NCBI GenBank assembly: GCA_011065065.1
Contig: JAAKFL010000003.1
Location: 1-31,150 of the forward strand
Reading direction: 5' to 3'
Origin: Chlamydiota bacterium
GTDB taxonomy: Bacteria > Chlamydiota > Chlamydiia > Chlamydiales > SLFE01
Length of the DNA: 31,150 bases
Below, piece after piece: positions 1 through 6,724 of this stretch. The notes beneath the pieces are model-generated. The model worked only from the letters and a program-made list of their open reading frames with translations. It ran no database searches and was not told where the DNA came from. Positions within the stretch are counted from its first letter, which is position 1. The number at the start of each line of letters is the position of its first letter. The translations under genes and the position numbers were made by a program.

Positions 1-84
1 ATCTCATTTTATACATTTCACATTTTGGACTTCTTTCGTCTAAAAGGCAACGAAAAAACCCACAACCTACCGAGGAGGTAAATC

Positions 85-1173
85 ATGGGCACTAAAATCG
101 AAATCGATCCCAATATACAAGATCAAGAGAATTCCTGCAACGAGAATGTTCGCGAGTCTCGTATCAAGCGTTCTCCGCACGACAAACAAAATCCATACTC
201 AATGACCAATTTGGATTTGATTCGGGATGAAACTCTATCGCCGCATTGCCGTTGGTTGCTGATCTATCTTCTGAGCAACACCGATACATGGGAAATAAGA
301 GTCCAACAGGTAATCAATCATCTGAAGCCTCACATGGGACGCGATAAAGTTCGTCGTCTTTTTGCTGAAGCGGTCACAGCCGGATACATGGAAAGGCTGA
401 CGGTTTTGATTTCTTTGGAGTCAGGAGGCAAACTTAAAAGATTTGACTATCACGTGTCAGAATCACCCAGTTTCAAAAAATGTTACCGATGTACTGAAAA
501 TCAGGGCCCCGATAATCAGGACGCGGATGACCAGTCTACCGGTGACCGCCCCCTAAGTAATAACAAGAGAGAAGAAGAACCAATTGAAAGAAACAACAAC
601 AACACCCCTACCCCTCAACCGCCCGATCCGGAGCCTCCCCCAGATGTTGTTGTTGTTCCTCCTTCGAAAAATAACGGAAAGACGTACGAGAATATTTCCG
701 ATGAGGAAAGAGCATTGGTTGATCAATGTCTCGCAAGACCTAAAACTCCGATCGACAATATCGGGGGATTGAGAGCGACTTGCCTGAAGGAAGGATGGCA
801 CTTGAAGGATCAGTTCGACCCACCCCCACCCCCAGAACCAGAGAGTATGGTCAACAAAAGGGAGAACACCAAGTACGCTGAGCATGTGATCAAGAAACTA
901 GAATGTGTCCAGGAGATCGATACAGGCCTTACAAGCGATCATCTTAGGGTCATGCATACCGGAAGTGGCTCGCACCTTTTAAACCTCGCAGAAGGCACCT
1001 ATGAGTTTCGCAAGAGGCTCTATCAAATTCTACGTCAGCTAGGGATCTCACCAGAGCTCTACCTGAAAGAAGACGTTACCCCAAGGAGGATCAATGACGA
1101 AAAAGAAGGAAGACATCCTGATCAAGGTGAAGAAAAAACCGGAGAAGGAGGCGAAGAAGGAGAAGGTGCCTGA
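85..1173 (+). CDS. Winged-helix replication-initiation-type protein
   Basis: Protein of 362 aa with a strong Shine-Dalgarno (gaggaggt) before ATG 85. Residues about 40-125 resemble the N-terminal winged helix of phage replisome-organiser proteins: the stretch NLDLIRDETLSPHCRWLLIY, then an HTH-like part with GRDKVRRLFAEAV and AGYMERL. A low-complexity linker follows (Asn run near residue 171, Pro-rich, Val run near 188), then a helical C-terminal domain (about 255-335) and a charged Glu/Gly tail. The fold assignment comes from pattern recognition. A role in origin binding or replication start is inferred from the family and from the RusA gene downstream. A transcriptional regulator is the alternative. 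The last 80 nt overlap the next gene. Confidence 0.6.
   Translation: MGTKIEIDPNIQDQENSCNENVRESRIKRSPHDKQNPYSMTNLDLIRDETLSPHCRWLLIYLLSNTDTWEIRVQQVINHLKPHMGRDKVRRLFAEAVTAGYMERLTVLISLESGGKLKRFDYHVSESPSFKKCYRCTENQGPDNQDADDQSTGDRPLSNNKREEEPIERNNNNTPTPQPPDPEPPPDVVVVPPSKNNGKTYENISDEERALVDQCLARPKTPIDNIGGLRATCLKEGWHLKDQFDPPPPPEPESMVNKRENTKYAEHVIKKLECVQEIDTGLTSDHLRVMHTGSGSHLLNLAEGTYEFRKRLYQILRQLGISPELYLKEDVTPRRINDEKEGRHPDQGEEKTGEGGEEGEGA
592..657. repeat. 13-bp perfect inverted repeat inside the gene
   Basis: AACAACAACAACA (592-604) is the exact reverse complement of TGTTGTTGTTGTT (645-657), with a 40-nt loop. The arms encode the Asn run and the Val run of the linker, so the mRNA can form a hairpin within the coding region. 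It may simply reflect slippage-prone triplets. Confidence 0.6.
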
Positions 1174-1522
1174 ATGCATCAACGCTGAAAGGATCGACAC
1201 TCATCTCAAGAAGATGCACTCCCACAGTTCTGTGTGCATGGGTCTCATGAAAACCCAGATGACTAAGGAACTTGGGAGCATGAGAAAAGCTGTAGACGTG
1301 AAGATGCAGGAGAATATCAAGGTGCTCAAAAAGATCGAGAAGCGCATCGAATCATGGGAAGAGTCAATGCTCTTCATTTACCACAATATCAAGAAGAATC
1401 AGTTCTTGTATGCGCACTATCCTGATGATTGGGTGAAGGATTACAATGATATCAAGCGTGGAGTGAAAGCCGAAAACTATGATCTGGAAATAACGATGGG
1501 AAAGATGAAAAAAGCTGGCTAA
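1094..1522 (+). CDS. Small Lys-rich coiled-coil protein, unknown function
   Basis: Protein of 142 aa. The start is supported by AAGGAGG six bases before ATG 1094, inside the end of the preceding gene (80-nt overlap, different frame). The first 25 residues are almost all Lys, Glu and Pro. Residues about 55-95 are strongly helical (KMQENIKVLKKIEKRIESWE) and probably form a coiled coil. I do not recognise the family. Its place in the early replication/recombination group suggests a nucleic-acid-related accessory role, which is inference only. Confidence 0.7.
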   Translation: MTKKKEDILIKVKKKPEKEAKKEKVPECINAERIDTHLKKMHSHSSVCMGLMKTQMTKELGSMRKAVDVKMQENIKVLKKIEKRIESWEESMLFIYHNIKKNQFLYAHYPDDWVKDYNDIKRGVKAENYDLEITMGKMKKAG

Positions 1523-1617
1523 TAAATGTCAAAACTTTTATAGTAATATTTTGAAAAACGACCTAAGTTTTTGGTCAATAGGCACATAAAGCCTTTAATT
1601 CAACGATAAGAAATTGT

Positions 1618-1926
1618 ATGAGAAATATTGACGGAAAAGCCGGTATGAGAAGTTTTACGAAAAATGAGTACCTCGAAAGGCTCAGTAATATGATCCCTGA
1701 TTCTTATAAACCAGGACGCTTAATCGTTACTGCTGACACAGTTAAGACAGCAACCACGATGGTGGAGGATCTGGCGGATGCTTTGCATGACGCTTTTGAT
1801 GGGATGGTTGAGACAGATCTAGTAGTCGAGGTGAAAAACACAGCTCGGGACTTATACGCATTGGGCCGATTCTTGGATATAAGTTACGAGGTGATTATGG
1901 GAGTGGACTCCGGATGTTTGGGATAG
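1618..1926 (+). CDS. Hypothetical protein, mainly helical
   Basis: Protein of 102 aa with no recognised domain. It has amphipathic helical stretches (TVKTATTMVEDLADALHDAF) and no Cys cluster, signal peptide or membrane segment. No clear Shine-Dalgarno precedes ATG 1618, so the internal ATG at 1645 is an alternative start. The 95-nt gap upstream holds a small hairpin (gacc...ggtc near 1560-1576) and AT-rich DNA that could carry a promoter. It overlaps the next gene by 13 nt, so the two are probably co-transcribed. Confidence 0.55.
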   Translation: MRNIDGKAGMRSFTKNEYLERLSNMIPDSYKPGRLIVTADTVKTATTMVEDLADALHDAFDGMVETDLVVEVKNTARDLYALGRFLDISYEVIMGVDSGCLG

Positions 1927-2150
1927 GAGATCTGATATGCATAGAGAAGAACCAGCTCAAGTACAAGAAGGGGGAACAAGAGTTCAAGTCGATACCGGAA
2001 GGAGTGTATAGAGTGGTGAGTGGTGATTTTGATACCAAGCGCAACGAAGGGCCAGTCTTTGAGATTGATATGGTTGGCTCACCTGACGAGTCATCGATCA
2101 CCGTGGATTGGAAATCTCTTCAGTACAATACGAAGTGGAGGAAGCTTTGA
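1914..2150 (+). CDS. Hypothetical small beta-rich protein
   Basis: Protein of 78 aa starting inside the end of the preceding gene, with gggag upstream of ATG 1914. The pattern GIGDLICIEKNQLKY..., then YRVVSGDF and FEIDMVGS suggests a small SH3-like beta barrel of the kind common in phage accessory proteins, but I cannot name a family. Its last codons carry the GGAGGA ribosome-binding site of the RusA gene, and its TGA overlaps that gene's TTG start, so translation is probably coupled. Confidence 0.6.
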   Translation: MFGIGDLICIEKNQLKYKKGEQEFKSIPEGVYRVVSGDFDTKRNEGPVFEIDMVGSPDESSITVDWKSLQYNTKWRKL

Positions 2151-2611
2151 CAGCAGCAGTGTGGGGTAAGAACGAGTTACTGCAAACGCTCAATGAGCCA
2201 GATGCGTACGTTGCGCTTACCTTTGAGATCCCTGGTGTTCCAAAGCCCTATGCTGCAGCCAAGAAGGGCCGTACTGGATGGTATGATCCGAGAGCTGAGG
2301 TGAAGGAGAACGCTCGTTGGTATCTGAAGGCTCAATACAGCGACGAGCCCATACGAAGAGCTGTAAAGGTGGGGTTCACCTTTGAGATGCCGATCCCTAA
2401 GAGCTGGCCGAAATGGAAGAAAAAGGAGGCGAGAAGTGGAGAATTACTCCATGAGACTAAGCCTGACATCGACAATCTCATCAAGCTGTACATGGACTGC
2501 CTGAAGAAGATAGTGATCCGAGACGATAACCAGGTGTGGAAGCTATCGCCTGCGCCTGTGAAGAAATACAGCGACAATCCGAAGACTATCATATGGGTAC
2601 AAGAAGCATGA
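2147..2611 (+). CDS. rusA: RusA-family Holliday junction resolvase
   Basis: Protein of 154 aa. The signature of RusA endonucleases is clear: KPDIDNLIKLYMDCL followed by DDNQVWKL supplies the conserved Asp residues of the DxDN motif and the later acidic pair that bind metal at the active site. The N-terminal strand FEIPGVPKP is also typical. Known members are dimeric nucleases that resolve branched DNA during phage recombination or before packaging. I chose TTG 2147 because GGAGGA (2137-2142) sits 4-5 nt upstream and TTG overlaps the TGA of the preceding gene. GTG 2159 and an upstream TTG at 2108 are alternatives. The next gene starts in its stop codon (ATGA). Confidence 0.9.
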   Translation: MTAAVWGKNELLQTLNEPDAYVALTFEIPGVPKPYAAAKKGRTGWYDPRAEVKENARWYLKAQYSDEPIRRAVKVGFTFEMPIPKSWPKWKKKEARSGELLHETKPDIDNLIKLYMDCLKKIVIRDDNQVWKLSPAPVKKYSDNPKTIIWVQEA

Positions 2612-2751
2612 AGCTAAGCAAGAAGAAGCTGTGCAAGAAAAAACCCAGAAAAGACTCGGGTCACTGGGAAGGAAAATACTGGTGCGACTGTAGAACACGC
2701 AAAATAAGAAAATGGCTCGGAGTCAAAAAATATGGACACGAAGAATGGTAA
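2608..2751 (+). CDS. Very basic 47-aa protein
   Basis: Starts at the ATG of an ATGA overlap with the RusA stop codon. The protein is dominated by Lys and Arg (SKKKLCKKKPRK), followed by HWEGKYWCDCRTRKIRKWLG. Its three Cys (one near the N-terminus, then a CDC pair) could take part in metal binding. It overlaps the next start by 7 nt. Tight coupling on both sides supports a real gene. I do not recognise it; a small nucleic-acid-binding protein made with the terminase is possible. Confidence 0.55.
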   Translation: MKLSKKKLCKKKPRKDSGHWEGKYWCDCRTRKIRKWLGVKKYGHEEW

Positions 2752-3239
2752 AAAAAGATGATCCACTTTCACCCTTCTGGGTTCCTCCTAAGACTGATAC
2801 CCAAAGGATAGAGGCGAACAGACCGATTGTGCGCCAAATGGCTGCTGAAGGAGCAACGCAGGATGATGTCGCTCAGCAGCTAGGCTGTTCCCGTTCAAAT
2901 ATCTCCATGATCTATCGAAAAGATTATGACGAAGGCCGGTTGGGTGTAAAAATGAGTCTGCGTCAGTGGCAGATTACGAAGGCTAGACGAGGAGATACCG
3001 ATATGCTCAAGCATTTGGGGTCTGTCTATTGCGAGGATCAGAAGAACATCAATTCTGACACGCTGACCAAAGAAGATCTACAATCAGGTATCGACTTTGT
3101 TTGCCAACATTCAGCAAAAATACAAAAAGAAAAAAAAGATATATGTGGGAGCTCAGCCCAAAACAAATCGACTTCGTCCAAAATTCTACCCATAGATACA
3201 ATGTTGCCGTCGGATCAGTCCGATCCGGGAAAAGTGTAG
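2745..3239 (+). CDS. terS: Terminase small subunit (HTH DNA-binding)
   Basis: Protein of 164 aa from ATG 2745 (ATG 2712 is an in-frame alternative). Residues about 25-60 form a helix-turn-helix with the pattern RQMAAEGATQDDVAQQLGCS followed by RSNISMIYRKDY, typical of small terminases that recognise the packaging site. A helical segment with RRGDTDMLKHLGSVYC, seen in many TerS-like proteins, follows. The function is inferred from this HTH and its position directly before terL. The last 97 nt overlap terL, and an A-run (3130-3137) in the overlap could allow a -1 frameshift. The tail after that run is Lys/Ser-rich and may not be a natural C-terminus. Confidence 0.75.
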   Translation: MVKKDDPLSPFWVPPKTDTQRIEANRPIVRQMAAEGATQDDVAQQLGCSRSNISMIYRKDYDEGRLGVKMSLRQWQITKARRGDTDMLKHLGSVYCEDQKNINSDTLTKEDLQSGIDFVCQHSAKIQKEKKDICGSSAQNKSTSSKILPIDTMLPSDQSDPGKV

Positions 3240-4468
3240 CGGCTAACTTCGCGTTCCTCAAATTTGCCGCATCGCCTATTGTTGGGAAGTTTATCATTAT
3301 TGGACGGACAGAGAGGTCCATCCGTAATAATATTCTATCTCCCTTCGCTGATCTCCTCGGACACCACTTCCATTTCCTCGCGGGCAAGCGTCAGCTCAAG
3401 ATAGCGGGGCGCGATATTGATGTGGTAGGAGCTAGTGATGTCAAAGCAGAAGCAGCCATTCGAGGAAGCACCTACGCTGCCGCACTCGTTGATGAGGCTA
3501 CGGTGATCCCAGAGGCTGTGTTTCGCCAGCTGACCTATCGCTTATCGGTCAAAGGAGCTCGGCTATATGCTACCACCAACCCAGATTCTCCATATCATTG
3601 GTTCAAAAAGGATTATATCGACCAGATTGATGAGCCAGACATGGATCTACGCCACTGGCAGTTCACCTTTGATGATAACCCTACACTCGATCCTGCTTAT
3701 ATCAGACGAATTAAGGCAGAGTCCAAGGGTCTATGGTACAAAAGGTTTATTGAAGGGCTCTGGGTATTAGCCGAAGGCGCGATCTATGATTTCTTTGACC
3801 AGAAGCTACATGTTATCCCTCATCAACCCAATATGGCTCGCGAATACGTAGTGGGCGTGGACTATGGGACCGCCAACCCGTGTGTTTTTGTGCTCATTGG
3901 CTTCAATCCTGAGACTTTCCCTCAGCTCTGGATCGAAAGAGAGTATTACTACGACTCTCAGAAGTCCAATCGTCAGAAGACCGATTCAGAATATGCCACC
4001 GATATGGCTAGATTCATTGAAGGACTGCCAATCAAAGGTATCTACATCGATCCATCAGCAGCTTCATTCAAAAACGAGATGCGTCGTGCTGGCATCCAGA
4101 ATATCTTCGATGCGGATAATGATGTATCGAATGGTATTCGTGTTGTGGCAGAGCTCCTCAATGCTGGTACGTTCAAGGTGTGCAAGAGTTGTGAGCACTG
4201 CATTGCCGAGTTCTCCAACTACATCTGGGATGCAAGGGCAGCGATCAATGGCGTAGAGAAACCTCTCAAGCAGCATGACCACGTGATGGATGCGTTGCGC
4301 TACGCGCTTTACACAAAATACAAGGCACTCGGACAATCATATCTAACTGAGAAAGATATCGATCGTATGCGCGCTGAGGTGTATGGTATGGAACCAAACC
4401 TACCCCCGTTCTTCCGAGGATCAGGACATTTCCCTGAACCTGGGATGGGAGGGGGAGGATATTATTAA
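3143..4468 (+). CDS. terL: Terminase large subunit (ATPase and nuclease)
   Basis: Protein of 441 aa, the usual length for the PBSX/Terminase_3 type. The ATPase motor shows Walker A GSVRSGKS (about residue 24), the Walker B strand AALVDEAT and the coupling motif YATTNPDSP. The RNase H-like nuclease shows the first catalytic Asp in VVGVDYGTANP, the second in GIYIDPSA and the final Asp in HDHVMDALRYAL. Together these cleave and pump DNA into the prohead. ATG 3143 is preferred because TTG 3101 adds only a Lys-rich stretch. No good Shine-Dalgarno precedes 3143, so translation may depend on coupling with, or frameshifting from, terS. Confidence 0.95.
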   Translation: MWELSPKQIDFVQNSTHRYNVAVGSVRSGKSVAANFAFLKFAASPIVGKFIIIGRTERSIRNNILSPFADLLGHHFHFLAGKRQLKIAGRDIDVVGASDVKAEAAIRGSTYAAALVDEATVIPEAVFRQLTYRLSVKGARLYATTNPDSPYHWFKKDYIDQIDEPDMDLRHWQFTFDDNPTLDPAYIRRIKAESKGLWYKRFIEGLWVLAEGAIYDFFDQKLHVIPHQPNMAREYVVGVDYGTANPCVFVLIGFNPETFPQLWIEREYYYDSQKSNRQKTDSEYATDMARFIEGLPIKGIYIDPSAASFKNEMRRAGIQNIFDADNDVSNGIRVVAELLNAGTFKVCKSCEHCIAEFSNYIWDARAAINGVEKPLKQHDHVMDALRYALYTKYKALGQSYLTEKDIDRMRAEVYGMEPNLPPFFRGSGHFPEPGMGGGGYY

Positions 4469-4478
4469 TGAAGGAGGA

Positions 4479-4691
4479 ATGATGGTCCAAAAGAATTTTT
4501 GTGATGAATGCAGCGAGGAGATCACCGGAGACAACATTAAACTTACTCTTCGGATAAAGAGCATAAACCCCGAGAAGTTGTCATATGATCCCATGTGGTG
4601 GGTAGAAAAGGAGTTTTGTAAACCAAGCTGCGCATTCAACTACATAAAAGGTTACGCGCACGAGCGCATAAAAGACGAAATATTCCCATGA
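4479..4691 (+). CDS. Small zinc-ribbon protein
   Basis: Protein of 70 aa preceded by AAGGAGGA; ATG 4479 and ATG 4482 are adjacent in-frame starts. It has CDEC near the N-terminus and CKPSC near residue 45, so four Cys could bind one zinc ion. The arrangement (Cys pair, about 35 residues rich in strands, FC...C, short helix) resembles the proteins at 13040 and 14457, which suggests one family expanded in this phage. Function unknown. It starts 10 nt after terL and heads a run of tightly packed small genes. Confidence 0.7.
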   Translation: MMVQKNFCDECSEEITGDNIKLTLRIKSINPEKLSYDPMWWVEKEFCKPSCAFNYIKGYAHERIKDEIFP

Positions 4692-4697
4692 GGAGGA

Positions 4698-4961
4698 ATG
4701 ATGGGTACTTGGAGAGAATTAATTGAAGCGGAGATGGAAAGACGCGGCGAGTGCTGGGAAGATGTTGTAGCTTTTTCCCCTGAAGAAATTAATTGGGACA
4801 AAGAATTTGATCCCGGCTTCGGAACTTCGGAAGGAGAGCCTTTCACGCTATGGACTACACAAAGAGTTTATTTCCCGTCGGTCTACGATGGTGCAGAAGA
4901 AGCGGAATCGGTCCCAAGAAATCCGCGCGATGAAGTTACTCACCATATTGGGGGTCAGTGA
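4698..4961 (+). CDS. Conserved small phage protein, unknown function
   Basis: Protein of 87 aa with AGGAGGA before ATG 4698. The sequence pattern is a familiar one in phages and prophages: WRELIEAEMERRGE at the start, EFDPGFGTSEGEPFTLWT in the middle, then RVYFPSVYDGAE and a terminal THHIGGQ. I recall similar sequences as hypothetical phage proteins and know of no tested function. It starts 6 nt after the preceding gene, and its TGA overlaps the ATG of the next one, so it belongs to a translationally coupled operon. Confidence 0.8.
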   Translation: MMGTWRELIEAEMERRGECWEDVVAFSPEEINWDKEFDPGFGTSEGEPFTLWTTQRVYFPSVYDGAEEAESVPRNPRDEVTHHIGGQ

Positions 4962-5176
4962 TGGAAGTTTATAATTGCGCAACATGTGGACGTGAAACAG
5001 ACCCATCAAAAGACGCGTCAACCTATTGCAGCAAATGCAAAAAGGATTTTTGTTGCTCTTTCTCCTATCCAGACTGTTTTATAACTCATATAAAGAAGGA
5101 TGACTGCGACGGAGCTGCCTATTCGATACTCGATCCCACATTTGAAATAACTTTATTTTCGCCGGGGGAGGAGTGA
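4961..5176 (+). CDS. Cys-rich zinc-finger protein
   Basis: Protein of 71 aa starting at ATG 4961 in a TGATG overlap. It has CATCG, CSKCKKDFCC, a further Cys in YPDCF, a His in ITHIKKDDC and another Cys, enough for two zinc sites in a cross-brace (RING/B-box/ZZ-like) order. I cannot decide between these families. It is one of several Cys-rich miniproteins in the accessory island and could mediate protein contacts with host factors (inference). Its TGA overlaps the ATG of the DUF551 gene downstream. Confidence 0.7.
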   Translation: MEVYNCATCGRETDPSKDASTYCSKCKKDFCCSFSYPDCFITHIKKDDCDGAAYSILDPTFEITLFSPGEE

Positions 5177-5436
5177 TGGAGTGGATAATCTGCAAAGATC
5201 GGTTACCTCAAGATAAGAATGAGATTATTTTGTGTGATTTGGAAAATAATGTTTTCACTGGATGTTTTGTAGAAAAATATCCTACATGGGACAGCAATGG
5301 ACATTTTCTAAATAAAAAAAATGGATTTTGTTTGAGTGAAATAGAAGGGGTATATGTTGATTTAGAGGATGTAACCCACTGGATGCCCTTCCCTTCCCCT
5401 CCTACAACTACCGATTCGGTAGATATTGGTAGGTAA
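5176..5436 (+). CDS. DUF551-type protein (intact copy)
   Basis: Protein of 86 aa with gggggaggag before ATG 5176 and a TGATG overlap with its upstream neighbour. It shows both DUF551 signatures: an N-terminal MEWIICKDRLPQ (consensus W.s.kDrLP) and a C-terminal DVTHWMPFPSPP (consensus ITHWMPLPePP). The domain is frequent in phage and prophage accessory genes and has no known biochemical role. It is the only one of four DUF551-type genes in the window without a transposon-like element in or directly before it. The 33 nt after it lead into tRNA-Ile. Confidence 0.85.
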   Translation: MEWIICKDRLPQDKNEIILCDLENNVFTGCFVEKYPTWDSNGHFLNKKNGFCLSEIEGVYVDLEDVTHWMPFPSPPTTTDSVDIGR

Positions 5437-5469
5437 TTGGTATCAAATTGGTAATTTCTGGAGGACTAG

Positions 5470-5543
5470 TCGGGATTAGCTCAGTTGGTCAGAGCGCAAG
5501 GCTTATATCCTTGTGGTCGCTGGTTCAAGTCCAGCATCCCGAA
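5470..5543 (+). tRNA. tRNA-Ile (anticodon UAU)
   Basis: The cloverleaf can be drawn in full. Acceptor TCGGGAT (5470-5476) pairs with ATCCCGA (5536-5542), followed by discriminator A. D-arm GCTC...GAGC. Anticodon stem CAAGG/CCTTG encloses loop CTTATAT with anticodon TAT (5504-5506). T-arm GCTGG TTCAAGT CCAGC. TAT reads AUA, an Ile codon used often in these genes. CCA is not encoded. The gene sits 26 nt after the DUF551 gene and 18 nt before the next CDS, so it is probably processed from the operon transcript. Confidence 0.93.
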
Positions 5544-5561
5544 TACACGCAAGGAGAACTT

Positions 5562-5921
5562 ATGGAATTACATACCACAAGTATATTACCACCAGATATG
5601 AAACAGTATTTTGACAGGATGCTTTTGGCGCAACCGTGTCCAGGAGACTATGCAACCGATCTCTGGAACATATGGAAATATATTGAGACAAAGATCTGGA
5701 AGAAACTGGAGAAAACCCCTGGGAAGAAGAGAAAATGCGAAGAACTGAAACGTCAATTCATGGAGCTTTATGACCAGATCAAGGCGCAAAAAGAAAACCC
5801 TAAAACAAAGACAAAAAACAAAGCAGAAATGCCCATGTACTATATTGAATTTGCTCGTCGATGCGACAGACACCTTTTTGGCAGACTTAAATACAGAGGT
5901 CGCCGTCATGCACCAAAATAG
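5562..5921 (+). CDS. Hypothetical basic helical protein
   Basis: Protein of 119 aa. I chose ATG 5562 because AAGGAGAA lies directly upstream and any longer reading would run through the tRNA. The protein has an N-terminal part with Trp and Tyr (DLWNIWKYIETKIWKKLE), a very Lys-rich middle (KTKTKNK) and a basic C-terminus ending in RLKYRGRRHAPK. No domain recognised. The charge suggests nucleic-acid contact, which is inference. The 51 nt to the next gene hold only that gene's ribosome-binding site. Confidence 0.65.
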   Translation: MELHTTSILPPDMKQYFDRMLLAQPCPGDYATDLWNIWKYIETKIWKKLEKTPGKKRKCEELKRQFMELYDQIKAQKENPKTKTKNKAEMPMYYIEFARRCDRHLFGRLKYRGRRHAPK

Positions 5922-6033
5922 CGGGAGCACTATGCGCTTTTGCCGATATAATCAGCTTGCTAAGGAGGAGTGATGGAATGGGTAAGCGTTGAGGATCAAG
6001 AGCCACCATCTGGCCAATACGTCCTCACATACG

Positions 6034-6302
6034 TTGAACTTCTCCCGCCTAAAGGCGGTAGATTCCTGCTTCATCGTTCCTAGCTCCGTTGGCAATTTGG
6101 TTTTACTGTTACGCTCTTGCGAGTATACTAACCCCATACCTAATGCCAGAGCAAAGATCTTACGAGAACTCCACAGGCGTTTAACCGTCGCACCGACGGC
6201 GAACCGACCTTGGTTATCGGTCGATGTGGGGAGTTTAGAATGTTTAAGAGTTTAAAGCAAGCGCCTTACATCTCGGCCCTGAAGGACCGAGTTTTACGGC
6301 GC
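6034..6302 (-). ncRNA. Candidate TnpB-type omega-RNA of element A
   Basis: The minus-strand transcript would be highly structured and end in CCGCC TTTA GGCGGGAG AAGTTCAA. In TnpB systems the guide is the DNA just past the right end, here CGTATGTGAGGACGTATTGG (reverse complement of 6014-6033). That sequence preceded by TTAT recreates the empty DUF551 site. No protein partner is in the window, so TnpB would have to be supplied by the host or another phage region. Transcription is not shown by the sequence. Confidence 0.5.
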
Positions 6303-6308
6303 ATTTCG
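6034..6308 (-). mobile_element. Element A: ORF-less IS200/IS605-type element with omega-RNA
   Basis: On the minus strand the 275-bp element lies just after TTAT. Near its left end is a hairpin with outer stem GCGCC/GGCGC and inner stem TCGGTCC TTCA GGGCCGA. Further stems follow (CCGTC GGTGC GACGG; a long-range pairing of AACTCC..CACA with TGTGGAGTT). At the right end come GAAGCAGGAATC, hairpin CCGCC TTTA GGCGG and GTTCAA. From what I recall of the family, the last block is the typical end of tnpB/omega-RNA in IS605-type elements. Neither tnpA nor tnpB remains, so it is non-autonomous. Boundaries come from restoring the DUF551 frame. A group I intron was considered, but I see no core motifs. 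Confidence 0.75.
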
Positions 6309-6429
6309 ATAAAGAGGGTTATTTTCAGGTTGCCGTATACATGGAACCTGAAAAGTGCTGGTATGACGCTATAGGCGTTACCCACTGGATGGAGCTACCT
6401 TCCCCTCCCAAAGAATAATTCCATTGCCA

Positions 6430-6448
6430 TTAAATTTTTAAGTTGGCA
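6430..6448 (+). promoter_or_regulatory. AT-rich promoter-like motif (degenerate copy)
   Basis: ATTAAATTTTTAA followed by GTTGGCA matches the recurring pattern TTAAAATTTTAA plus STTKAYA seen before several genes here. TTGGCA is at 6443-6448, 29 nt before the lipoprotein start, so its spacing differs from the best copies. Weak on its own. Confidence 0.35.
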
Positions 6449-6477
6449 CCTTTGGGGCTTCTTAACAGGGGGTTTAT

Positions 6478-6696
6478 ATGAAGAAATTTCTATTACTTTG
6501 CTCTATTCCAGTACTTTTTACCTCTTGTGCGTCATTTCTCTCCGGATTTTCCATTGGCTCTATGGTGAGCGCCCATGCAGCTAACGTGATGCCTTCAGAG
6601 AGGGAAGCAATCATCGAACAAGCAAAGAAAGAAACACTAGATGAGTTGGATTATTGCAGAGGTGAGCCCGTCAGGAGAAAAACCATCGAAATTTAA
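6478..6696 (+). CDS. Small lipoprotein with lipobox
   Basis: Protein of 72 aa with ggggg upstream of ATG 6478. It begins with a lipoprotein signal peptide: KK, hydrophobic LLLCSIPVLF, then lipobox FTSC with Cys 17 as the lipidation site. The mature protein starts CASFLSGFSIGSMVSAHA and has a charged helical C-terminus. It should be exported and anchored in a host membrane after signal peptidase II cleavage. Possible roles are superinfection exclusion, host-surface change or a spanin-like part of lysis. The lack of a Pro-rich tail and of a partner spanin makes the last less likely. Confidence 0.75.
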   Translation: MKKFLLLCSIPVLFTSCASFLSGFSIGSMVSAHAANVMPSEREAIIEQAKKETLDELDYCRGEPVRRKTIEI

Positions 6697-6724
6697 CCCA
6701 TTTAACCTAGCAAGGAGGCAACAA

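Larger units (their letters stand above)
5973..6418 (+). pseudogene. DUF551 gene split by a transposon-like element
   Basis: The gene opens with AAGGAGGAG and ATG 5973, reading MEWVSVEDQEPPSGQYVLTY, a normal DUF551 N-terminus. It then runs into the element at 6034 and stops early after about 16 element-encoded or junction residues. After the element, from 6309, the rest of the domain continues (DKEGYFQVAVYMEPEKCWYD, then GVTHWMELPSPPKE and a stop at 6416-6418). Joining 6033 to 6309 gives 171 nt, exactly 57 codons, with a seamless TAC GAT AAA GAG reading. As it stands the protein is truncated, unless the element is removed from DNA or RNA. Confidence 0.85.

Noticed and set aside
5448..5561. 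N-terminal extension of the 119-aa gene through the tRNA
   Set aside because: The region folds as a complete tRNA-Ile and ATG 5562 has its own AAGGAGAA.
5989..6255. Plus-strand 88-codon reading frame across element A
   Set aside because: It runs through the hairpins of the element, has no ribosome-binding site and starts inside the DUF551 gene in another frame.
6034..6308. Group I intron interrupting the DUF551 gene
   Set aside because: Exact removal would fit an intron, but no group I core elements were found, whereas both ends and the TTAT flank match an IS200/IS605-type element and the same layout occurs outside coding DNA in B and C.
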